Assembly (NCBI GenBank): GCA_013695355.1
Contig: JACDAQ010000006.1
Span: 1-64,000, forward strand
Origin: Candidatus Protochlamydia sp.
GTDB taxonomy: Bacteria; Chlamydiota; Chlamydiia; Chlamydiales; Parachlamydiaceae
DNA length: 64,000 bases
Reading direction: 5' to 3'
Program-made: the position numbers and the translations under genes
Shown: positions 55,809 to 63,982 of the stretch, in pieces
How the letters are laid out: each line of letters starts with the position of its first letter
Position numbering within the stretch: the first letter of the stretch is position 1
The notes under the pieces: generated by a model
Database searches by the model: none
What the model saw: only the letters and a program-made list of their open reading frames with translations
What the model was told of the DNA's origin: nothing

Positions 55809-56567
55809 TTATTTCTTTCGAGCGATCAAAGTCATGAATAAAGGGATTTCTTCGCGGCTTCTATTTTCCATTTTAGCTGCTTTGCCTTCACTCACTTTAT
55901 TTGAACACCATTCTTCAATGTCCTCAATATAAAAACCAGCCTCACGCAGCCATCGCGTGTAAGTGGACAAAGGATGGTGAAAAGACCATGTATGGGCGCC
56001 GCTCTCTCCTTTACCAGGATTCATTTGGATCGGAATTTTCATTTCTGTCATGTAGCGGTCAATGCGACGGTACTGGACCTTATTGTCCTGATCTACTTTC
56101 CATGAAGACTGGCGCGGGATACGAAAACAGGGATGATTGAGGACGATGATCAAGGGAGCTCCTGATTGAAGGTGACGACATGCATTATCGAAAAGCTTTT
56201 TAGGATCTTCGATATTTTGTAGTGCCAAAATGAGTGAGCCGTGGGTAAAATCGGTTTTTTTCGTAGGAAGGGGCTTTGTTACATCTCCGAGCAAGAATTG
56301 ATGATTTTTATTCCGATTTAATTCCATTGCCGATTTAATCAACTGAGGAGCAACATCAACTCCCACATAGGTGACCGAGGGGGGGATATGCCGGCTTAGA
56401 ATTCCCTGGCCGCACGCCAGATCAAGCAGTGATTCCTGATCTATAAGGTTGAAATTTAATAATTTTATTACATTTGGAATAATCACATTTTGGTGGTAGT
56501 AGTGCCCTTGTTCGCCAACTGCTTCGTTATACCACTGCCCTACTTTATTCCAGGAGGTTTTAGTCAT
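55809..56567 (-). CDS. SAM-dependent methyltransferase
   Basis: A 252-residue class I methyltransferase. Motif I is LLDLACGQGILSRHI (about residues 47-61), motif II YVGVDVAPQLI, and LLGDVTKPLP follows. The C-terminal half has LVKDP-like aromatic residues and WLREAGFYIEDIEEW. The substrate cannot be told from sequence; UbiE/UbiG-like small-molecule methylases are closest in feel. Confidence 0.8.
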   Translation of the reverse strand: MTKTSWNKVGQWYNEAVGEQGHYYHQNVIIPNVIKLLNFNLIDQESLLDLACGQGILSRHIPPSVTYVGVDVAPQLIKSAMELNRNKNHQFLLGDVTKPLPTKKTDFTHGSLILALQNIEDPKKLFDNACRHLQSGAPLIIVLNHPCFRIPRQSSWKVDQDNKVQYRRIDRYMTEMKIPIQMNPGKGESGAHTWSFHHPLSTYTRWLREAGFYIEDIEEWCSNKVSEGKAAKMENRSREEIPLFMTLIARKK

Positions 56568-56652
56568 TCTACTTCTCGTTAATATTGTTTGGAAAATGAT
56601 CTCAATTATCTCATTATTTGTCCACTAGACATATTAAATCTTAACTGCTATC

Positions 56653-56667
56653 TTAAGAACCTGTTCA
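56653..56667. repeat. Left-end fragment of the dispersed inverted-repeat element
   Basis: TTAAGAACCTGTTCAA matches the left end of the copies at 61143 and 62287. It lies 22 bases before the gene at 56689. Confidence 0.5.
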
Positions 56668-56688
56668 ATAAAATAACGGAGCATCTAT

Positions 56689-57159
56689 ATGTCAATAGGA
56701 GGAATGAGCATTATGGTAGAAAAATCTTTGTTTCAAGAGCCGCCCTATATACAAAATTTAAGCACTATCACTGCTAAAATTGAAAATTTTCAAAAAAAAT
56801 GCCGACAAAATGCTGTGACTGATGAAGAAATCAAAGAATTGATCAGTGAACTAGAAATTTATACTAAAGATGCCCACGAGGATCATTTCGAAGCTACGAA
56901 AATATCGACAGGAAATAATGAATTTTTTAATGATACAGTGAATGACCGGATCGAACATGCTTTAAATGCTGTTTTAACTTTTAACCGGACCAATACTTTA
57001 AAATCTTCACAGAAAAATATCAATGAAATGATCGCCTCCCTTTTCGCCAATTTGGATAATGAAATGATGAAATTTGAAGCAACCATTAAAAATATCAAAG
57101 AAAAGTGGAAAGCACATACCGAAAAAATTCAAAAAGTTAGCAAAATCAAAGAAGGTTAG
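56689..57159 (+). CDS. Helical hypothetical protein
   Basis: A 156-residue charged helical protein with no known motif (EEIKELISELEIYTKDAHED, EMMKFEATIKNIKEKWKAHT). Start choice is open: ATG 56689 has CGGAG 7 bases upstream, while ATG 56713 has a better AGGAGG 10 bases upstream and would give 148 residues. Its stop lies 3 bases before the apparent CTG start of rlmI, and its last codons contain the rlmI ribosome binding site. Confidence 0.55.
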   Translation: MSIGGMSIMVEKSLFQEPPYIQNLSTITAKIENFQKKCRQNAVTDEEIKELISELEIYTKDAHEDHFEATKISTGNNEFFNDTVNDRIEHALNAVLTFNRTNTLKSSQKNINEMIASLFANLDNEMMKFEATIKNIKEKWKAHTEKIQKVSKIKEG

Positions 57160-57162
57160 CGT

Positions 57163-58347
57163 CTGGACTCACACAAAGAAATAGGCATTATATTAAAGCC
57201 TGAAAAAGATAAGGCTTTAAGAAACCACCATCATTGGATTTTTTCTGGCGCTGTTAAATCCTACCCACCTTTTGAAAATGGGCAAATTTTGCCTATTTAT
57301 TCATCAGAAGAAAAATTTTTAGGTTATGGATATTTCAATCGCAAATCACAGATCGTAGGTCGCGTTCTCTCTTTTGAACAAACCCCAGCGCTTGATATGA
57401 TTACCAGGCGTCTGCTTTCGGCCTGGGAACTGCGCAAAGGTTTTTTTTCCGGGAAGTCGACGAATGCCTATCGTCTTGTGCATGGAGAAGGGGATGGAGT
57501 TCCTGGTCTTACTATTGATGTTTATAATGATGTTTTTGTCCTTCAAAGTGCTACGAAAGGGATCGATCAGCTGAAGCCCTGGCTGGTCAAAACTTTAAAC
57601 CATCATTTTAAACCCCGCTCTATTTATGAAAAATCCTTATTGCCTTCGCGAAAAGAAGAGGGACTGGCCGAAAGCCAGGGTCTGTTGGCTGGGGAGAATA
57701 CTCCCGAAGTTACCTTTCAAGAAAACGGCCTTTCTTTTATTACTTCCATATTAAAATCACAAAAAACAGGTTTTTTCCTGGACCATCGTGAAATGCGCCA
57801 GTTGATCCGCACCTTAGCAGAGGGTAAACGGGTTTTAAATGCCTTTTCATATACGGGCGGTTTCTCAGTTTATGCTTTAGCTGGGGGCGCGGCGACCGTT
57901 GATTCGGTCGATATTTCACAGGATGCGATCGAGGGAGCGAAGCGTAATATTGCTCTAAATGGCTTTGACATACAAAAACAGCAATTTATTTGTGCAGATG
58001 TTTTTTCGTTTTTACGCGACCAGGCTACTCTTCCGTACGACCTTGTTATTTTAGACCCCCCCGCGTTCGCTAAACGCAAAGTAGATATCGTTCCTGCTTG
58101 CCGCGGATATAAGGACATCAACCGTCTCGCGATGCAAAAAATGCCTCCGCAATCTCTATTATTGACCAGTTCTTGCTCTCATCATGTAGATGAAGTGCTA
58201 TTTCAAAAGGTCATTTTTCAGGCAGCCATGGAAGCAAAACGGGAAGTTCGAATTATCGGACGTCACCGTTTGGGTACAGATCATCCCATTAATGTATTTC
58301 ATCCTGAAAGCGACTATTTAAAAAGTCTTCTGCTTTACATCGAATAA
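57163..58347 (+). CDS. rlmI: 23S rRNA m5C1962 methyltransferase
   Basis: A 394-residue RlmI-type enzyme with an N-terminal PUA domain (ILKPEKDKALRNHHHWIFSG) and SAM-binding core (FSYTGGFSVYALAGGA, VILDPPAFAKRKVDI, LLTSSCSHHV). There is no ATG, GTG or TTG at the expected N terminus: the nearest conventional start is TTG 57289, which would delete half the PUA domain. CTG 57163, 7 bases after AGAAGG and 3 bases after the preceding stop, gives the family's normal length (E. coli 396), so I chose it. A lost start codon is the alternative. Confidence 0.8.
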   Translation: MDSHKEIGIILKPEKDKALRNHHHWIFSGAVKSYPPFENGQILPIYSSEEKFLGYGYFNRKSQIVGRVLSFEQTPALDMITRRLLSAWELRKGFFSGKSTNAYRLVHGEGDGVPGLTIDVYNDVFVLQSATKGIDQLKPWLVKTLNHHFKPRSIYEKSLLPSRKEEGLAESQGLLAGENTPEVTFQENGLSFITSILKSQKTGFFLDHREMRQLIRTLAEGKRVLNAFSYTGGFSVYALAGGAATVDSVDISQDAIEGAKRNIALNGFDIQKQQFICADVFSFLRDQATLPYDLVILDPPAFAKRKVDIVPACRGYKDINRLAMQKMPPQSLLLTSSCSHHVDEVLFQKVIFQAAMEAKREVRIIGRHRLGTDHPINVFHPESDYLKSLLLYIE

Positions 58348-58430
58348 ATTGACCAGCTTCTTACAAATTCTTTGTTATAAAACAATATGCCATCGCTAAA
58401 ATAAACTTAAAAACTAATATGTGAGGGTTT

Positions 58431-59555
58431 ATGATACAAAATACAAATATTAATAATAGTATTAATGTAGTTTCAAATAATTTAGACAAGTCTAAAAAAA
58501 GCAGCCAGGATAAAAAAAACAGCGTATTAAATAACAAAGTAGAAAGTTGTATAATTAATTCATTTGAGGAAAATAAAAATCATTCTCAAATTATAGGTAC
58601 CCAAGCCATTGGGGGTAAGTACCACTTTACCAATCAAAACCCTTTGTCAGAGGAGGCGACTAGAATTCATGAAATGGGTTCTAAAATGATCAAAATATCC
58701 CTTAAGGATGGCAAAGTTCCTAAAGATATTTTAGAAATGCCCTTTGATACTTTTTTTTTCTGGTGGCGTTCTGATTCAAAAAATTGGAAGAACGGTCTTT
58801 CTGAAAGTGATAAAAAAATTGAATACAAAGCTACTTATGACCTTGCTACTAAATTACTCAAAGATAATTCCAAGCTTGAACGGACCTTTTTTTTAGGCCA
58901 CTGGGAAGGTGATTGGTATTTGGTTAACTCAAAAACTAAAGAAGAGCCCACTACAACTAAAATACAAGGCATGATTGATTGGCTTAATATACGGCAGAAA
59001 GCTGTTGAAGATGCTCGCAATGAAGTTGGCTCGAAGTCTCTTTCTAAAGTTTATCACTATACTGAAGTGAATCGGGTAAGAGATGCGATGGTCCACCAGA
59101 AAAGCCGACTGGTCAATAAAGTTTTGCCCCATACTAACGTCGATTATGTTTCCTATTCCAGCTATGATGTCCAAAGAGAGAGTCAAAAAGTTATTGACGA
59201 AACCATTAAGTATATAGAAAATAATTTGCCAAAAAAAGAGGGCATTAATGGTCCTAGGGTCTTTATTGGAGAATGCGGCATACAAGCAAAAAGTGTAAAT
59301 TTTGATTCCATCAAACATGAAAAGGTAAATCGGGATATTCTAATAAAATTTTTAAAAAGTGGAGTTCCTTATATCCTTTATTGGGAAATGTATAATAACG
59401 AAGTTGTAAACAATAAACACCAGGGTTTTTGGCTAATTGATGATAAAAATCAAAAACAGCCATTATATTATACTTTAGAAGCGCTTTATGAAATGCAAAA
59501 AGATTTTCAGGATACAAGGAAGCAATCAATTAATTGGTTGCAAGAAAAAAAATAA
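58431..59555 (+). CDS. Glycoside hydrolase-like TIM-barrel protein
   Basis: A 374-residue protein. The first 45 residues are Asn/Ser/Lys-rich and look disordered; there is no classical signal peptide. The rest has the run of strand motifs seen in clan GH-A-like hydrolases: FFLGHWEGDWYLV, VDYVSYSSYDV, RVFIGECGIQA (candidate acid/base Glu) and YILYWEMYNNE (candidate nucleophile Glu). Family and substrate are unknown. It has its own terminator and may be an independently transcribed effector or carbohydrate enzyme. Confidence 0.5.
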   Translation: MIQNTNINNSINVVSNNLDKSKKSSQDKKNSVLNNKVESCIINSFEENKNHSQIIGTQAIGGKYHFTNQNPLSEEATRIHEMGSKMIKISLKDGKVPKDILEMPFDTFFFWWRSDSKNWKNGLSESDKKIEYKATYDLATKLLKDNSKLERTFFLGHWEGDWYLVNSKTKEEPTTTKIQGMIDWLNIRQKAVEDARNEVGSKSLSKVYHYTEVNRVRDAMVHQKSRLVNKVLPHTNVDYVSYSSYDVQRESQKVIDETIKYIENNLPKKEGINGPRVFIGECGIQAKSVNFDSIKHEKVNRDILIKFLKSGVPYILYWEMYNNEVVNNKHQGFWLIDDKNQKQPLYYTLEALYEMQKDFQDTRKQSINWLQEKK

Positions 59556-59574
59556 ACTAATTTAAGCTTACCCT

Positions 59575-59610
59575 AAAAAAAGGCAGGATACTAGTATCCT
59601 GCCTTTTTTT
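59575..59610 (+). terminator. Intrinsic terminator
   Basis: A perfect palindrome (AGGCAGGATACTAG and its complement) flanked by A7 and T7, 20 bases after the preceding stop. Strong in both directions. Confidence 0.9.
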
Positions 59611-59768
59611 ATAACTTTTTTTATAATTGCAGCTATTTTTTTATCATTCTATTATTTGTTATATAATTTTTTTATTAAAGATTAATAATTAATTTATTTA
59701 ATAAATAACAAATTCTTGTTATAATTAGTTTTATAAAAGATATAAAAGTCATTATTAAAGGAGATTAT

Positions 59769-61172
59769 ATGAATGCTGGCAGCACAAATTATACAGCGCA
59801 GAATCAGACTGTACTTTTAAAATATTCTGAACAGATCGCAAAAGATTTTAATGTCCAACCTAAAGAAGAATCGAGCGGTTTGTGGAACTTGGTAAGTTCC
59901 TATTTTCCTACCTTTGGAGAGACCGGGCGCAGCATCGGCCAAAATCTTGCCTTAACATATGGGCAGGAATGGAGCAATAAAACGATCGATTTAGTTGTGG
60001 GAAAAATTTTTCAAGAAGAAGTAAAAAAAATTCCAGCCTGGAGTTGGGAAGCCTTGAAGCATCGAGTTTCTGGGGCGGCCCAACAAAGCCTTTCCCAGGG
60101 TTTGCAATTAGCCATTACACCAAAAGCTCTTCCCATTCTAACAATTTTTAGTGGTGTGACCGGCCAAATAACCCTCCCTTTGGTAGTAAACTTAGTTAGT
60201 TTTGTTTATCAAAAAACTCTTGGTAATCCGGAAGTTGTAAATAAATTAGGAGAGCTCCCACTTGAGCAGTTATTTTCAATTGATCCTGAAACCCATCGCC
60301 TAAGGGATGGTGCGGGCCATCTAATGACTTATCAAGAAATGAGGATGATTTTTGAAGGAACTGCGGAATATAATTTAATCGGAAAACTAATCGAGCTTTG
60401 CCATGTTATCGATAAAAAACCTGATGAAGAAATTGAATCTACAGCTAAGAATTTGATAAAAACTCTAGTAAAAACCTATTGTATCAAACGAAGTGATGGA
60501 TCAGTGGCCTTTCCCGATGGATCAGTTAGAACGGCAGAAGAAAAGCAGACCATCAAAGATGGTATCGCTAAATTGGCCATGAAAAATTACCGCCATGATA
60601 ATAAAGAGATCGAGGCGCTCGTACGAGTGTTAGCAAGGCATTCCATTGCACCTTTTGAAAATCTTTCCTTGGCTGACCTAAATCAGTTGGGTTCTTCAAA
60701 AAAAATGGCCTCCGTTTTTACCGATGAAAATGACGAATGGAAAAATAACATCATCCGCGGCAGTGACGGACAATACTTTGTTCTTGTGGATTGTGGAAAT
60801 AAAAAAAGAGGAGACATTGTCTCTGCAGATGAAATGGAGCAAATTCTTTGGGAAGCGGAGGGGATCAAAAATCAACTTAAGCATGCACGGAAACTGGAGT
60901 GTCAGGCATTGATCAAAGATCCCTCTCAGTACTCAGTATTAGTTGAAAAATTAAATCAGGTGGATGCCTCCGAAGTAAAAGAATTTTTATCAGAGTACCT
61001 TGTTAAAAGGGAGCTGGACGGAGCAATGTTTCATTTGGATGGGACTTCGGTTCAGGATCCCGATGTTTTAATAAAAAAATTAGATGATATCCCTAAGCGA
61101 TCTCAACTTAAAGAACGTACTAAGGTCATTGAGGACTTAGTAAGAACCTGTTCAAAATCTTCGATCGGATGA
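59769..61172 (+). CDS. Hypothetical protein truncated by element insertion
   Basis: A 467-residue protein with AGGAG 7 bases before the ATG. Residues about 110-165 are hydrophobic (ALPILTIFSGVTGQITLPLV), possibly one or two membrane helices. The rest is soluble and charged, with FPDGSVRTAEEKQ repeats of a DGS motif. The last nine or ten residues (RTCSKSSIG) and the stop are encoded by the 163-bp element at 61143. The original C-terminal ~48 codons survive beyond the element at 61306-61454. Function unknown. Confidence 0.65.
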   Translation: MNAGSTNYTAQNQTVLLKYSEQIAKDFNVQPKEESSGLWNLVSSYFPTFGETGRSIGQNLALTYGQEWSNKTIDLVVGKIFQEEVKKIPAWSWEALKHRVSGAAQQSLSQGLQLAITPKALPILTIFSGVTGQITLPLVVNLVSFVYQKTLGNPEVVNKLGELPLEQLFSIDPETHRLRDGAGHLMTYQEMRMIFEGTAEYNLIGKLIELCHVIDKKPDEEIESTAKNLIKTLVKTYCIKRSDGSVAFPDGSVRTAEEKQTIKDGIAKLAMKNYRHDNKEIEALVRVLARHSIAPFENLSLADLNQLGSSKKMASVFTDENDEWKNNIIRGSDGQYFVLVDCGNKKRGDIVSADEMEQILWEAEGIKNQLKHARKLECQALIKDPSQYSVLVEKLNQVDASEVKEFLSEYLVKRELDGAMFHLDGTSVQDPDVLIKKLDDIPKRSQLKERTKVIEDLVRTCSKSSIG

Positions 61173-61305
61173 TTTGTGTGCTAAAATCCACTAGGAAGCC
61201 TCAAAAAATTTTCGCAATATTTATTAATATTCCGAAAATTTTTTGAGGCTTCCTAGCGAATTTGTAGCAGCAAAGCATCCTGATCATAGATATTGAACAG
61301 GTTCT
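61143..61305. mobile_element. Miniature inverted-repeat element, 163 bp
   Basis: The ends are AGAACCTGTTCAA and its exact complement TTGAACAGGTTCT. Inside is a perfect 24-base inverted repeat (61191-61214 and 61233-61256) that would form a strong hairpin. It contains no open frame for a transposase. Partial copies lie at 752, 14345, 26438, 36698, 56653 and 62287. A target-site duplication is not obvious. Confidence 0.85.
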
Positions 61306-61454
61306 AAGACAAATTGGCAGTCATTTGCCTAAAGATGGAAACTCGGTTGAAGGCAAAACTTGAAACGATTATTGACAAGAAGGTTAATCTCGAGAAGACG
61401 ACGATCTCTGAAGAGAAGGTTTCACAACCAGAAAGGAAGTCGGTAGTTATTTAA
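61306..61454 (+). pseudogene. Severed 3' end of the gene at 59769
   Basis: Directly after the element an open stretch reads DKLAVICLKMETRLKAKLET, then IIDKKVNLEKTTISEEKVSQ, and ends with TAA at 61452. It has no start of its own and is followed by a terminator. It is best explained as the C terminus cut off by the insertion. Confidence 0.75.
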
Positions 61455-61461
61455 AGCTGTG

Positions 61462-61487
61462 AAAGGAGCAATAACCATTGCTCCTTT
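61462..61487 (+). terminator. Terminator of the interrupted gene
   Basis: AAAGGAGCAAT pairs with ATTGCTCCTTT around AACC, starting 8 bases past the original stop. A pyrimidine-rich tail follows. Confidence 0.75.
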
Positions 61488-61623
61488 CCTTTCCGCTTGA
61501 TTTTCATTTTTATTTCCAGTATCATTTTGATTCAAATAATTTGAGTTTTTGGGTTGCTAGGGTTCTTTCAAGGCAGTCTAAAATCAGATTGACGAGATTT
61601 TTACAATCAACCCTAGACTCATC

Positions 61624-62316
61624 ATGAGACTGCAACCTCCGCTTGTTCTTATTATTTTAGGTCCCCCCGGTTCTGGAAAAGGAACACAGGCAAAACGTCT
61701 TGCCAAAGATTTTTTGCTTCCTCACATTTCGACCGGCGATCTTTTTCGCGATCATATGCTTAAGGAAACTCCAATTGGCTTGGAAGCTAAAAAGTTTATT
61801 CAAACTGGAAATTTGGTTCCAGACGAAGTTGTTTTAAAAATGCTGTTTGACCGCTTGACAAGAGACGATTGTATAAGAGGTTATCTTTTGGACGGTGTTC
61901 CCCGCACTGTCGCTCAGGCTGACCAGCTTCAGGCAAAAATTGACCCTAATGCCTGTTTACTAGTCCTTTGCCTGGATGTTTCGGATGAGATCATCATTAA
62001 GCGTGCCGAAGGACGCATGGTCTGTAGGCAATGTGGGGTCATCTATCATAGAGAAAATGCCCCCCCAACTCAGGTGGGAATGTGTGATAAATGCGGTGGA
62101 GAAGTCTACCGACGTCCTGACGATGCTCCGGAGGTTGTAAAGGAACGGCTGAGGGTATATCATTCTCAAACAAGCCCGTTGATCCACTATTACGATCAGA
62201 AAAACGCTTTGGCTAGTTTCGAAGGGAACCGCCTGCCTGATGAAGTGCATGCCGAGCTTAAATCTCATATCGATTCCATGCTTCTAAGAACCTGTTTAAA
62301 ATCTTCGATCGGATGA
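61624..62316 (+). CDS. adk: Adenylate kinase
   Basis: A 230-residue adenylate kinase, interconverting AMP, ADP and ATP. P-loop GPPGSGKGTQ, AMP-binding STGDLFRDH, DGVPRT and a zinc-type LID domain with CRQCG and CDKCG (four cysteines). The functional domain ends near residue 220. The last residues (RTCLKSSIG) and stop are encoded by an inserted repeat element, as in the gene at 59769, and lengthen the protein by about ten residues. Confidence 0.96.
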   Translation: MRLQPPLVLIILGPPGSGKGTQAKRLAKDFLLPHISTGDLFRDHMLKETPIGLEAKKFIQTGNLVPDEVVLKMLFDRLTRDDCIRGYLLDGVPRTVAQADQLQAKIDPNACLLVLCLDVSDEIIIKRAEGRMVCRQCGVIYHRENAPPTQVGMCDKCGGEVYRRPDDAPEVVKERLRVYHSQTSPLIHYYDQKNALASFEGNRLPDEVHAELKSHIDSMLLRTCLKSSIG

Positions 62317-62331
62317 GATTGAATAGGTTCT
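62287..62331. mobile_element. 45-bp copy of the inverted-repeat element
   Basis: It starts AGAACCTGTTTAAAATCTTCG as in the 163-bp copy and ends ATTGAATAGGTTCT, lacking the internal hairpin. It overlaps the adk 3' end and supplies the TGA stop. Confidence 0.75.
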
Positions 62332-62422
62332 AAATACATAGTCCAAGGAGTTTGGAGTATGTCTTTCGTATGCCTACACGTTTGGTTTGCAGCTTATATA
62401 CTTTAATATCTTGTGGCAAGTT

Positions 62423-62574
62423 ACAAGATAAGCAGGATCGCAAGCGGCAGAATGAACAGGATGGCGAACTTTTAAAAATTGAATTCACTTGAGTATAATT
62501 CCCTTATTTTATATTGCAGTTAAAAGAGCATCCTATCCTGCACATCTTGCCGTTTACGATCCTGCATATCCTGT
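62423..62574. repeat. Large inverted repeat of the AACAGGAT family
   Basis: The arms 62423-62465 and 62529-62574 match with about ten mismatches (shared GCAGGATCG, CGGCA and CAGGAT blocks). The 63-base centre is AT-rich. No gene lies within. It is related to 6087-6170 and 19728-19752. The rest of 62332-62739 is AT-rich without another feature. Confidence 0.65.
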
Positions 62575-62739
62575 ATAATAAAAATTCGCAAAACTGTGAA
62601 TAGCCTACTTAACATTCATATGCTTACATTTTGTGTTTCAATTTTAAATAATTTAGTAATAATGTAATAAGTTTTATTTTCTATTGTAGTTAATTAACCA
62701 GTGTTAGATAATTTAGGCTAATTTATTTAAGGGATTAAA

Positions 62740-63189
62740 ATGATTTGTTTAGAAAATTCTTTTTTTCCGGATAGCATCTATCAGGCTTCAGTTTCTAAGG
62801 TATGTCCTTTGCCCTTTTTTATAAGCGCGATTCAGGCCGGCTTTCCTTCGCCCGCTGACGACTATATTGAAAAGGCTTTGGACCTTAATGAGCTAGTGAT
62901 CCAACATCCAGCTGCAACATTTTATGTGCGGGTGCAGGGCGATTCAATGCAAAATGCGGGAATTTTTTCAGGGGATATCCTTGTCGTTGACCGTTCTTTA
63001 ATGGCACAGAATAAGAATATTATTGTGGCTGTCTTGGATGGCGAGTTCACGGTTAAGCGGCTGGTGCATCATACAGACGGTATGTTCCTGTTTGCTGAAA
63101 ATCCAGCCTATGCTCCTATAAAATTAAACCCCGAAGCATGCTTCGAGGTTTGGGGAGTGGTCACTTATGTCATTCATAAAACAAAATAA
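62740..63189 (+). CDS. umuD: UmuD-like self-cleaving protein
   Basis: A 149-residue S24-family protein. The cleavage site is AG|F in IQAGFPSPADDY (about residues 31-32), the nucleophile is Ser in VQGDSMQNAGI (residue 69) and the general base Lys is in FTVKRLV (residue 106). There is no N-terminal helix-turn-helix, which excludes LexA. UmuD' joins UmuC in error-prone synthesis; no umuC is seen within this window. Confidence 0.88.
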   Translation: MICLENSFFPDSIYQASVSKVCPLPFFISAIQAGFPSPADDYIEKALDLNELVIQHPAATFYVRVQGDSMQNAGIFSGDILVVDRSLMAQNKNIIVAVLDGEFTVKRLVHHTDGMFLFAENPAYAPIKLNPEACFEVWGVVTYVIHKTK

Positions 63190-63193
63190 TGCT

Positions 63194-63982
63194 TTAAACC
63201 TTATCTAAATTATAACTAAAAAACAAAATTTGATTGAGTATTTCGTTAGGAATGTTAATTGTTTTAGCTTTAGTTATTGAATCGCTCAAATGCAGTTGAA
63301 AAAGGATTTCACTCTTAGTCATGACAGCTTCATTCAATCGGCGAATATTCGTTTGTGGAGAGATGGAAACTCCGCCATTTCTTATCAGAAGAGTTGCTTT
63401 TTCCATCTGATTATTTTGAATTGCATGGTCCAAGGGTGTTGCATTGGATTCATCAAACATATCCTTAGTGTTTTCAATTAAATTGACCGGACATTTTAGT
63501 TGAAGTAATAATTTAGCTATCTTTGCTGAAGCGATATGTAATGGCGTTTCTGCTCGTTTTGAACCTTCTTCACGACTTCCGAAGTAGAAAAGAAGAGAGC
63601 TACCTAAAGTGCAGATGTGTTTGATTAAAGGGACATTTTGATTATGCGTTGCTTGCATTAATGCATGTCGGTAGAGATTTGATAAATTAGCACTGTATTT
63701 AACAGAATCATATGAGTCCATCCAGAGCATAAGCTCGTCGAATTCAGCCGGCGTTGCATTTTTTTTAAATGAACTTGATGGATTGGAATAAATATCATTT
63801 CCCTTTAGAGGGATGTTAAAACAACTAAATATTTCCCTATAAAGAATTATTTTTGCATCATTTTCAGAAAGATTTGAATTTTCCTTAATTTTTTTACTTA
63901 AAATTGTTTTAAAAGAATAATTTGAATTATTCTCTGCAGAGATCAGGCACTGCGAATTACAGCAACCATTATTAATATTCAT
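63194..63982 (-). CDS. Ankyrin-repeat protein
   Basis: A 262-residue protein complete within the window, with AAGGAG 7 bases before the ATG. Residues about 105-215 contain three divergent ankyrin units (LMQATHNQNVPLIKHICTLG, ETPLHIASAKIAKLLLQLKC, ATPLDHAIQNNQMEKATLLI). The N-terminal 90 residues are Asn/Ser-rich and unassigned; the C terminus INIPNEILNQILFFSY loosely recalls an F-box start. It converges on umuD with 4 bases between them. Confidence 0.75.
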   Translation of the reverse strand: MNINNGCCNSQCLISAENNSNYSFKTILSKKIKENSNLSENDAKIILYREIFSCFNIPLKGNDIYSNPSSSFKKNATPAEFDELMLWMDSYDSVKYSANLSNLYRHALMQATHNQNVPLIKHICTLGSSLLFYFGSREEGSKRAETPLHIASAKIAKLLLQLKCPVNLIENTKDMFDESNATPLDHAIQNNQMEKATLLIRNGGVSISPQTNIRRLNEAVMTKSEILFQLHLSDSITKAKTINIPNEILNQILFFSYNLDKV

